From Effrenium voratum (taxonomy: Eukaryota > Sar > Dinophyceae > Suessiales > Symbiodiniaceae): a DNA stretch of 64,000 nucleotides. The notes beneath the pieces were generated by a model. The model was not told the DNA's origin and did no database searches. It saw nothing but the letters and a program-made list of their open reading frames with translations. Each line of letters starts with the position of its first letter. Within the stretch, counting starts at the first letter, position 1. The position numbers were made by a program, and so were the translations under genes. Where the stretch lies: positions 1 through 64,000 of the forward strand of contig CAUJNA010000170.1 in the NCBI GenBank assembly GCA_963377175.1, written 5' to 3'. Positions 24,701 to 36,700 of the stretch are shown here, one piece after another.

Positions 24701-27700
24701 CCGAAGCCCAACGCGGCTTTTGGCTCAAGCTTTTCAATCCGGCAACTAGCCCTTGCAATTTCGTCACCGCGCACTGCGGCACGTCACGCTCATCTTCGGC
24801 AAACAGTGCCGCTGCTGAGCGCTCGTGGTGGTGTTTCCGGTGGAGGTTGGTCGGGGGTTCTGGTTGGGGTTGGTGCGCATTTGGTTTGCTTTGCTTGCTT
24901 CGCTGCTTTGTTTGCCTGCTTGGGTTGCTGCTTTGTGCTTGCTTTCGGTTGTCTCTGCCCTTGCTGGGTTCATTCATCTTTTGGTTAAAGGCACCCTGTT
25001 TTGGTTCGTTGTTTGTGCCAGCCGGGGGCACCGCTTTGCCCTTGGGACTGGGGGACTTAAACAATCTCTTCTTGTTGGTGGGATTGGGCCTGTTTATTCT
25101 CTCCCGAAACTCTGTTTCAAACCCTCTCGCAGGTTATCAGCCGTAGGATTCGTCCTCGGTTGGCACCGCGAACCCCTTTCTAACAACCCTGCAGGCATCG
25201 TAGGGTAGTGTAAATAGTATGGCGGGAATCACTGAGGATGGACCTCATGTGGTGACCGATGAATGGGTTCTCGGCCAGGCCGGAATCTTGGACGTTGTGA
25301 ATGACGACCAAGTGCCCGGACAGCCGATGTTTTCCGGTCCTGACTTTTTGTCGGACCACTCTTTTTCAGAAGCAATGCCTTCAGGAAGATCCAGTGCTAC
25401 TCGCACTGATGAGCTATCGTCTAATGCTTCAAGAGCTAATCGCTCTCAGGGTCATGGGGCTAATCGTCCTGACCATGATGATTCCGTCTCAGGACGTGAT
25501 GATGACGAGCCCGGTATTGCACCTGGAGCTCAATCCTCATCTTTCCCGGAGCTGATGAATATTGGTCAGTCCGAGTTTCGTGACTCTCAAGTAGCAGTAG
25601 ACCTGTGCCAACCAGCAGTATAGTTTTTCAAGCGCTCGGTAATCCCGAACCTGGTACATCCAGTGGAGTTGCATTCGATGTTCATCTGCCGACCGAATCC
25701 GGTGGGCTCGATTGGAGAGCCTCATGGCCCAACGACGGAAACATTTTTGGTATGGATTTTGCCGCATGGATGCCAGGGCCACCCGCCCCGTCATCTTTCC
25801 CGCATTTCCAAAGCCCAAAACGAGCTGCTGGAAGTGATGAATTCATGCTACCTTTGTCGATTGAGAATCTCAATCCTGATGTGGCCAGCCGTAACGTCAG
25901 GCCAAGACCGTCGGTAAACCCGACCATGAGGAACATGTCTCCTCCCCCGGGACTTTCAGGATTTGAGAGCCCTAGGGAGCGTAATATCGTAGATAGATTG
26001 GATTTGCATCCCAGTCCAACTCCAAGCAAACGATCAAGGTCGAATTCGACTGGATCGCATAGGGCAAGGGGGATGGATCGGGAAACTGCCCACAGGGGTA
26101 ACCCCAGTGCGCGGGACTCCGGACGCGGACGCGGTCGATCAGGTGATCCAGCGTCGATCATTGGTAGAGACCCGCTAAACGCGGACACACTCGTTAACGT
26201 GCTTGATGGGATCGAAGCATTCCAGGAGGAATTTAGTAGGTCAAGTGGCTTGAATGCCCAAGGTGTTCGCCCTACGCCCAACGCGGCTTCCTTTTTCGCT
26301 CTGGACAATATGGACGGAGCTAATGTTCCAATAGAATCTGAGTCCATGATGGCATCGAGTTCTAGTCGCAATCATACCATCAGTAATGCAACTGATATTG
26401 AATCGATGTCTGAGTCTAGAGTGTCCAATGCGACCGACTTGAATGACATTGTTATTGCTGACTCGAGACCTGATGTTCCTATGCGAACGGATAGGCCTGT
26501 TATTCCTAAACTATCCGTTGCCAAAGGCCTGGGCATGACACAACCCTCTGCGGTTCGTGATGCTAGGAGATCTGCTCCGTATCAGAGTCAATCTCCTAAT
26601 CGGAGTGAGTTCCCACGGCCATCAACGGCCGTCCAGGATGTTTTCAGAACTCCTCCGAGATCTAATCCAATCATGGTTGATTTGTCCACTCCTCGAGATC
26701 GCGGATCAGGATTTGGTCCTGCGAGTGAGGAGCAACCCAACGAGGTTGCTGATCTTGTAACAGCCCTTGAAAGAGGGAGAGTGGATTCTTCGGTAAGTGC
26801 GATTATTCATCGCCTGGTTGCTAAGGTCGAAGACCTTGGGCGTAGGAATGATAGAAGTGATCAATGCATCAAGCAGCTCTCCACTGAGGTCAACTCGTGG
26901 AGGGCCAAGTACGATCAATGCGTCCATGTGAGTAGCACGTGTACACAGGCTGCGAACGCGGCCATGCAGCTGTCACAAGGGACTAAGGACATCGTGACCG
27001 AGCTTGGCCAACGCGTCAAGATCGTTGCCGATCGCATGATAAGCATAGGCGATGCCCTAAACGAGCGAGCCAGCTACGATGATGTTGCTCGCTCCATCAC
27101 CCAGGTTCAAACTGTTTTTGAATCTCTTTCTGATCGAGTAACCGGGCTTATAGCTCGTGTTGATATGATCGAGAGATCTCTAGTGGAGAGCCAATCCAAC
27201 CATCCTGCGATTGGTGGAGTAAACCTCAAAATCGAGGACCTGTCCACTAGGGTATGTCAGATTGATAGGATGATGCAAGATGTCGAACAACGCTGGACCA
27301 ATGATAGGGACGGCATAAAGTGGGTTAAAGACCAACTTTATGAGACACAAGCCAACCTTGAGATAAAGTCAAGGGACTGCAAATCCTACACGGACAAGCA
27401 AAATACTCATAACATGGCCGTTTCGACTACGCTCAACAGTAAGCTCGAGCAAATGCTCGAGGTGCTGGGTAATACGGCCCAGAAAATTAACTCCCTCGAA
27501 TCAATGCACTCGAGCCAGGCCTCAAGTAGTATCAAGTAGTGGATTGAACGATCACACAGGAGGAAGGCGTGCCGCGTCCCGTACTCCGGATAAGCGGCCA
27601 CCTCCTCCTGGCCCTCCTGATGATGATCCTCCACCGCCTCCTCCTCCAGATTGGCAAAGCCCAGGAGGAGGGGGGAAGAAGAGTGCCGCCGGTGGGAACC

Positions 27701-30700
27701 CTGGCAACCCTGGTAAACCCAGATGTAAATACATAGGTGATGGATATAATCATCTCATGGCTGAGTTTCACTGCAAGGGATGCAGAGGTGATATTTGTGA
27801 GTATTGCTTCTCATTTAAAGAGAACCTGTGCGAAGAATGTTCCCGTAACGGGCCCCGATGCGGAGTCTGTAGGGAGAGCTCGTTCCTGACCAAGGGAATT
27901 GAGTGTCAGTTTTGTAAGACCTACTACTGCACCAGACATTCTGCTGGGCAGGACGACTACAGGAGATTTGGATTTGTCCAGGGTCCCTGTTGTCTTGCGT
28001 GCCTAAGGGACGAAACTAGGAGAAGAAGGGATCCCGATGGTAACCGTGTCAGGAATAGGTCGCCTGGGGGCGTACCTGAGGCGAACCCGACGCGGTCGTT
28101 CTCGCCGCCTCTGCGGCCACCCGTTGACAGATTCCGTGACACCCCAACTGGGGGTCAACCCAACGCGGCTGACCTTCAGAGTCCTCCGAAGGCTACGCAA
28201 CCCGTGCCCCTGGATAAACGTGAAACCGGATATTATCCAGGATTTGATCCCAACAGTACAAGGCCAAAGGATCCTTCAGGCCTTGAGCCGCCGACCATGC
28301 GTGGCCCCGATCCTCCTGACAAGAAATGTCGGATGTGTGATCGGGATATTCCTGACCCCAGCAAAATTGAGGAATGTAAGATATGCATGAAAAGGGCATG
28401 TGAGATTTGCATTCCGAAGGCTACTCGCCTTTGTCCTGTATGTGCATTATCAATCGGTAGTTCTCAGGTTCCACAGCATCTTTTCGGAACTGGTGGCGGC
28501 GGGTACAGTAGCCACCATGATCCGAACTGTACAGCTGCGACTAAGTGCATTCCCATAGACCTCCCGCCAGAGCCCGACGCGGCTGGGCTGAGGGTATGGA
28601 TAGCCAATATGAAGGAAGCTGTTAGCAATGCCTACAGCTATGATGGACTTTACGTCATCAATTGGCTAACTGAAGTCGAGAAGGCAAAGACCTTTGATGA
28701 ACTGGATGGGGAATGTAAATACCACATCCTTGAAGCCAGGTTCAATGCAGCCATTCGGAAGTGCATCAAGACTGTTGCAATTATCGATAAGATTAATCGT
28801 CTCACCGAAGCCGCTCAACGTTCCAACAATCGCATCAAGAGTAGGCAGAGCCTGTGGCTCTTATACGACCACTTAAGGACTGCAAATATCGGAGAGCAAT
28901 CATTCAGGATAATCGAGCTCTCAAACTTGCGATGCAGTGTTTCATCTTTCTATACTGAAGAGGAGCGACTTGAAAGGTTCATCGCGAAGTGGGATCATAT
29001 CCTTGCGGGTCTCGATGAACCGCTGACCGAGCAGGTAAAGCGGTCGCTATTCAGTGAAAAGGTTAGACACCTCAACTGTTTGGCTCATGATATCAGGGAA
29101 TGGGATAGGAACATATCCAATCCTGATGTTTGTAGCTATGAATGGCTTCGTGCTCGTTGCAAGAACGAAATTGACCGCTGGAGGGTTCGTAAGAATCAGG
29201 TCAATATGCACAAGGACTTTTACGAACGATCTCAGTCCAGGGACAGAGCCCAGAAACCTGGTGCTCCTGGTCCTCCCGTCCGGAGACGATCTCCGTTTGG
29301 AGATTCCCATAGGCCGAGTCGGCCTCCTAGCGATCCGAGGAAGAGGACCGGTAATACCCCAAGTCCTCATCGAAGGGACAGGTACTCTCCCAGGAATCGG
29401 GAGCAGGACAAGCGGCGTACGCCTAGCCCTAGGGGCGAGCCTCCAAGGAGGCCCAGGTCTACGTCGCCCGGTGCTCCTGCGATTGATGCGTGCAGGGACT
29501 TCGCGCGTGGATACTGTTCGCGCGGACAAGAGTGCAAATTCGCACACACAAGAACTGGGAGTTCCGACGCGAAACGCAAGGAGCGTCCTCCCCTGATTCC
29601 AGGGTATTGCGCTCAATGGGTCTCCTATGGAAAGTGCATGAGGGATAAGTGTGATTACAAGCATGCAAAGCCACCTGAGCATTTGCTGAAAGAAGCGAAG
29701 CAACACACTGCGGCCCCAGCGACCGAGTCTGCCGATGCGCAACCCGAGTCTGCTGAACCTACTACCACTGCTGACGACAGGACATATAGTCCTGCCCCTG
29801 ATTTGTCAGCGGGTTTTTGAGAGGGGCGGGCCGTCACCCTCAGGCTATAGGGCTTGTTGCCTGCCCTGCTCATCCCATAGCCAAGGCATATGAAGAGTAT
29901 AGAGCTCGGTTTCAACGCCCTGAAGGGACAATGGAGTGGTCAGTGACCACTATTGGCGCTCGTACACTGCAAGGTACATGTCCGGGCGGCCCGAATATCA
30001 GAGCTGTAATTCGCAGACGAACGATTCGTCTCTCGGACAACGCTCTGATTGATGATGTCGATTTGAGTGTACCGACTCGCAAATCCGTTTTATTCAGACG
30101 GATTCCTGGGCCAATTGACATTAGGACGGATTTCTATTACCTGCCCGGTAAATGCGGCCAGTATAACTCTGAGCTCGCGAAGGCAGTGAGGATTAAGCTC
30201 ACTGCTCGCAGGCTGAGTTTCAATGACAATGCTGAAATTCAGCAAGTTGAGAATATAAGGACACGTGACGAGCCTAGGCCGATCATGAATCGGCGGTCGC
30301 ATTCTCACCCCATTCACCCGGATAGGTTGCGTCAACCTCCCGAGGTGATTGCGATGTCCGAGGAAAATGCTAGAATCCTAGCTGCCACTACTAGACAGAT
30401 TGTACAGTTGCAATTAGGTGAGTATGTGCCTGATAATAGGTGGGCTCGTCGCCCTCGAATGATCAGGGAAAATGTTCCTGATCAGATGCCTGCTATGCCT
30501 GGCCCACAAATCGAAATCCGGTGGCTTGCTGACACTGGGTGTCCTTTCGACTTGGTTGGGATGCACGACATTCCCGCGCAGGATCATCGCCACATCAAGA
30601 ATGGGCGAACCCAGCATTCCTTGCAGACCGCAAATGGTGTTGCTGGGACTCAAGGTAGAGTTGATGCGACTGTTGAGTCACTCGACGAGGATATTGAAGC

Positions 30701-33700
30701 CTTCGTCATGGGTAATACACCCTCAATTGTATCGATAGGGCGTAGGTGCGTGGATTTTGGATACAGTTTCCGGTGGGATGCTTTTGAGACGCCTGTTCTC
30801 ATCTGCCCATCCGGGAGAACTGTTAGGCTCGACGTTATAAACAACGTCCCATACCTGCCTAAAGGGCCGGTTATGTTTGGAGCCCCGAACCTATAGACGC
30901 ATGTCCTGCGATACCGGCAATGCCCGGTCCGGTAATTGCCATGAGCGACTCACTGTACCCTGCAGCTCCCTCTGAGGCCGACGCGCCTGACGAGGGGGGT
31001 GAAATTGTTGAAATCAAACACCCTGAGGGCTACAGGACCGAAGCCCAGTTACGTGCTGAAGCTAAAACGCTTCAACACATGATGTCACATTTGCCAAAGA
31101 ATCCTTTTTGCCCACATTGCCAACGCGCAAAGATGGAGAACGTGCGTTTGCACCGCCGGGGCGGTGCCGACGCGCATGAATGCACGAAATTCGGTGATAT
31201 TGTCACTGTTGACACGATGGTGTTACACGGTTTAAAGGACCGTGGTGTGAATGGTGAAACGGACGCAGTCGTGTTTTACGATCTTGCGACCAAGTACATA
31301 GATGTACTCCCTGTTTTTAGTCGCTCTGTACCTAATACGGTAGAAGCCTTTCACAAGTTTATGGGTCCCGAACCCAAGATTGGTCTGTTATACTCGGACC
31401 AAGCCAGAGAGTTTCTTGCGGCTACTCGCCGAATGGCTTGGGTGCATCACATGTCCACACCCGGAATGCCAAAGACGAATGGCATCATTGAAAACAAAGT
31501 GAAGCTAGTTCTGCATGGAGCAAGAGTACTCCTCAGACAAGCCGGCTTATCGCCCAAATGGTGGCCATTTGCCGTTCGCGCATTTTGCGCGGCCAGAAAT
31601 CTCGAAAATCGAGGTGAAGGAACCGCATGGGGAAAGAGAAACGATGACAGGGATTTTCCCGGTCAACTCATCCCATTCGGATGTCTTGTTGATTTCAAGC
31701 CAATCGCGCCAAAACCGCGTAGGCTCGAAAAGGGGGGGCTCAAAAACGCCTCCGAACGGGACGACCATCACAAAGCTGATGAAATTCCTACAAAAGATCA
31801 CTGGATCTTCGATGAAGAATCTGGCAAACTCGTCAGAGTGCACGTTGAACCAAGGACTAAGCTATTCAAAGCTGACTGCGTTGATGCTCCAATCGAGCAT
31901 ATTCGTCTCACCGCTGACCGTGATACATGGGTTCAGTATGATGAGGAAAATGGAGAAATGATGCACTCCGTAGACTGGAGATACGGTCCAGATTCCACCA
32001 AGGAGCTAAAAGCCCCGTGGACTGGCGAGACGTATTTCACTGTAAAGCCAAAAGAATTTGACCCTCTTGAGGACTCTGATTACGAGCCCGAAGGAGATGA
32101 TGAACTAGCTGATGATTCAGGGCCGTCCGATCACGGAGAGGACGAGTACAGTAACGTGCCCGCTATGCCGGCACAGAAGATTGACCCTGCATCTAAAGCG
32201 CCCAAATTCGGGCCAGTGTCGAAGCCTGGGATTTTCCTGGGTTATAGATTAGAGCCCGGTGGCCAGTGGAAGGGCGACTACTACGTTGCCGATCTTGAAC
32301 ACTTTAGGAACGGATTTTCCCGACCCAGTGTTCACCAGGTCAAAAGAATTTGGCGGAACCCCGAAGAGGGATGCGTTTTTCCCATGTTGGCCGCCTATGA
32401 GCGTCTGACTGGGGAGGTCCAGCTCCTAGACACTGGAGAAGGAAAGGGTCTTCCCAAAGCGGATGCTCCCACTCAACCAGACAGCAAGCTCGATGCCGTT
32501 GGTCCGGGTACTGATCATCCTAACGATGACAGTGGTGATCCCGTTTTTGATTCCGAAGCACCTGCTGATGTTCCTGAAAGGGACCACTGGGTGCGTGATG
32601 AAGAGTCTAAATCCTGGCACAGACATCATGTCGATGCTAGGCAAGCCTTTTTCGGGGATGATAGATCTCCACTGCCTCCAGGAGGCCCGTCCCAAGCGGA
32701 TGTGGATGATTATCGTGTAACTCATCTGAAGTACATTGACTCTACGCAGCAGTGTATCCGTGATGACAGGAGAATCCTGAACCCTGGACATCGAGTCAGA
32801 ACTCAAAAGTTCTGGACTGGCGTGACCATTCTGTATGATAAAGGGCATGCTCCTTCTAGGGCTCCGAGGGTCACTCTTGCCAAGTTTAAAGATAGGCTAG
32901 ACAAAGTCAAAGACCTCGATGCAGGTGAGCCTAAGGCCCACACCCTACACGTTGATGAGCTTGATTACGAGCAGAAGGAGAAAAGAAAGGAGAGGTCCTA
33001 TTCTGGATTAAACCCAACTCCATTTCTTCTACTGACTGGAAAGGTATGTCCGTCGGTATGCGAAGGATATACATCGAGGCTGAAAGGGAGGAAGCTCTGA
33101 AACGAGCGCGTGCTGGCGAAGCCGCACCCTCCAAACCAGCTGGACCCGCTGTGATAAAGCGGAGATTGTTGATAGAATTTGCATGCGAACCTGACTCTAA
33201 GCTCTCCGCCACAATGCTGGAACAGGGGGGTGACGCGATTCGCGTACACAAGGAGTCGTTCGACATTTTAAAGAATAAGGATATGACTAGATTGATTGAG
33301 ATAGTCGATCAGAATCCTGGTTGTGACTTATGGGGCTCGATCCCGTGCGGACCGTGGAGTACTTGGCAGTATGTTAACTTGTCCCAGTACGGTCCCGAGT
33401 TCGCTGTAGAGCTCAACGAAGCTAGACGAACGTCGATGGTCATGTTTGCTGCTTTCCTTCGTGTCGCCAAACGCGTGCGTTTTAAGGGAGGTAGAATAGC
33501 TTTCGAATGGCCGAGGCATTGTCTTGGTTGGAAACAGCCATTCATGAGGCGTCTAATCGACGATCCCGACATCAGGTGTGTCGATGTTGACGGTTGCGAC
33601 TTTGGAATGCAAACGTCCGATGGTGTTCCCATCAGGAAGCAGTGGCGGATCGCCACTTCTTGCCCTGAACTGGCCAACGAGCTACGAGGGCGTACGTGTA

Positions 33701-36700
33701 GCCACGAAATAGGCTACCCCCACGCCAGGATCGAGGGAAGCCTTACGCCCTTGACTGCGCGATATCCCATTGGGATGTGTAAAGCCGTGATTAAAGGTCT
33801 TTACGGGCATAAGCCCTATGCGGCTGCCCCTGCTACCTTGAGCAAGGGGGACAACGCTCCTGCTGCGCCTGTTGAGGTAACGGAGGCCGATCCGTGTGCA
33901 TGGAGGCGAGACAAGGATGCCTTGCTCGTCCACATGTTGAACAGTTATGCAACTCTCCCTACTCGGCAAACGCCTGGCTCTGCGGGCTTAGATTTAAGCT
34001 CGTGCGATGAAATCATCGTTCCCGCTAAGGGAAGTGCTCTTGTGCAAACTGGATGCGCCTTTACTTTCCCAAGCGGAGTTTACGGCCGCATCGCACCGAG
34101 ATCAGGTCTGGCAGTCAAGCACATGCTAGACGTAGGTGCAGGAGTAATTGACCCTGATTTCTCAGGAGAAGTGAGAGTGATGCTTTTTAATCACTCTGAT
34201 TATGAGTTTCGAGTTCGACCTGGAGACAGGATCGCTCAACTCATACTCGAGAAAGTCATGATTGTTGATGCCAAGATCACTGTCAAACAACCCGACGTAA
34301 CCGTCAGGGGGGTTAATGGCTTCGGCAGTACCGGCGGGTACCCTGCTGGTCCCGCCATAGGGTTAAATGGAGATCCTGTTCCGCCAATGCCCAGATCGAA
34401 CAAGGCTTCGGGGCATCAACCCAACCTACAGGGCATACCAACTTTTTACGCCTGTGTAGCAAGGCCTGTGACGAAGAAGGAGCAAGCTGGTAACGACAAG
34501 GCGCGTGCAGCTCTCCTCAAGGAGTGGACAAAGCTCCGAAAGTTGGGATGTTGGGATGAGTCGAAAGTTAGAGAGTGGAAGAAAGTTGCTGCCGAAGCGC
34601 GAGCGAACGGCAAGACTGTCCATGTAGGAAGAATTTTTGACATATGTGTGGAAAAGAATCATGAACTCCCTGAGGATGATCCTAATAGGAAGTACAAAGG
34701 GAGAGTAGTGTTTGAGGGATGCTTTGTGAGGGACCAGTCAAATCACTGGGCCATGTTTTCCGAAGCTACCTCATGCCCGGCAACAATGGCCGCAGGCAAG
34801 ATGTGTGATGCATATGGCATGTTGCCTGGTCACGCACTACAAGTCAGTGATGGCGAATCCGCCTATACCCAAGCTAAGCTGCTGGGTCCCACGACATGGG
34901 TGCGTATTCCTAAGGATCAATGGCCGCAAGCATGGGTTGATGCTGGCTACGACGATCCGGTCTGTCCATTGATCCTTGCCCTATACGGGCATCCTGATGC
35001 CGGCACGTTCTGGGAAAAGCATTGCGAAGCAAGGCTTATTGAGGTCGGATTTATCCGTGTCCCGGAATGGCCGAGTGTGTTTTATCACCCTAAGTATAAG
35101 CTTTTTCTAGTGGTTTATGTTGATGATTTCAAGATGGGTGGCCCATCCGCTAACCTATCGATCGGATGGGACCTCATTGGTCGGGTAATTACAATGGAAC
35201 CGCCGGGTACCCTCAAGCGGTATCTGGGCTGCGAGCATGAGTTTGCTGCAGCAGATGTACAGGGTTTCTTCGACCCTCGTACTGCCTGGACTGTGGATCA
35301 TCCACCATCCAAAGAGATGCCTGACATTCGTTTCGGAGAGAAACGACTTCGAGCTGACGAGGTCAAATTCGACCCGGCTCGGGTGAAGATCATCAAATAT
35401 AACGAAGCGTGCTTCATGGAAGCATGCGTTGACAGGTACAAGGAGCTATGCCTCCCCAAGTACCCTAGACCTCTGGTGAAGGCTGAGACGCCTTTTCTGG
35501 ATGAAAGTAAACCGGAATTTGATGAGAATCCCATCAACCCGGAAGTAGATCAGCTGTTTGGGCAGCCATCTCCTTGCCCAACAGACGTGATTGCTGAACA
35601 GCCCGGTGTCCTAGGCGACGCTGCAGCTGCAGTTCTCATGAAAATTTTGTATGGTGCTAGAATGGGTCGATACGACCTAATTAGACCTGTACAGGCTTTG
35701 GCCAGTCGAATCACTAAGTGGAATCGACTGTGCGACAAGAAGCTTCATAGGATTGTTTCCTATATCAACTCAACGCTAGACCTACACCTATACGGGTGGG
35801 TCTGTGATAAGCCTAGTGACATTGAAATCGTCGCTTACTGCGATGCCGATCTCGCTGGAGATCGTACCGATTCCAAGAGTACATCTGGTGTCCTTATTTG
35901 CCTAGTCGGCCCAAGGACATATGTTCCCATTACCGCAGTTAGCAAGAAGCAAACTTCGGTATCCAAATCGACTCCCGAAGCGGAGATCGTTGCACTAGAT
36001 CATGGCGTGGCCAAGGAAGGCATGCCACTTGCACAGCTTTGGCAGTTTGCTATCGGTCAAGGCACCGGTAAGCCTGTCACGGTGAATTGTATGGAAGATA
36101 ATGAGGCCGCATGCCGCATCATTATCACTGGGAACAACCCAAACATGCGATATATGTCGCGTACTCAGCGAATCGACATTAGTTGGCTCAATGAAGTCTA
36201 CAATGAACAGATTTTTCGTTTCGTAGCATGTCCATCGCATTACCAAGGCGCGGACATTCTCACCAAAGCGTGCGTAGATAAGGTGACATGGGGTAGGAAT
36301 TTGCAGACTTTAGGAATGTTTAATCCAGGATTCCTGGAGAAATTCATTAGCCATCCCACCCTCCCTGTCGTAAAGCCTGCTGCACCTGTTCTCCCCCCAA
36401 TTAGGGGGGTACGCATGGAAACCGATCAAAATTCTTTTTTCAACAAGTTCATCCAGTTGGCTGAATCCAGCTACATGGTTTTTGACATAGTTGAGGATCG
36501 ATCAAATGTTTGCGATGCGCGAAACATTTTCGTAGATTCTGAGCTTGGCATAACGCCTGAACCTCAGTTTGGTAGATGGCTTACCTACTTTGTTAGACCG
36601 GCCAATCTTTGCCCTGTTATCCCTAGACGGGGTACAATTGAAGGCTCCAGACCTAACATTTTGTTATGTAGATATAGCAGTTTGATCGATGCATCCACGC

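Noticed and set aside
25161..25176. TGGCACCGCGAACCCC as primer binding site
   Set aside because: Lies 29 nt after the LTR and its complement lacks a normal tRNA T-arm; kept only as an alternative.
24696..25208. Frames within the LTRs on both strands (repeated at 47007-47561)
   Set aside because: They are duplicated only because the LTR is duplicated and show no protein features.
27552..30121. Several antisense frames over the Gag and protease genes
   Set aside because: Shadow frames of real coding sequence.
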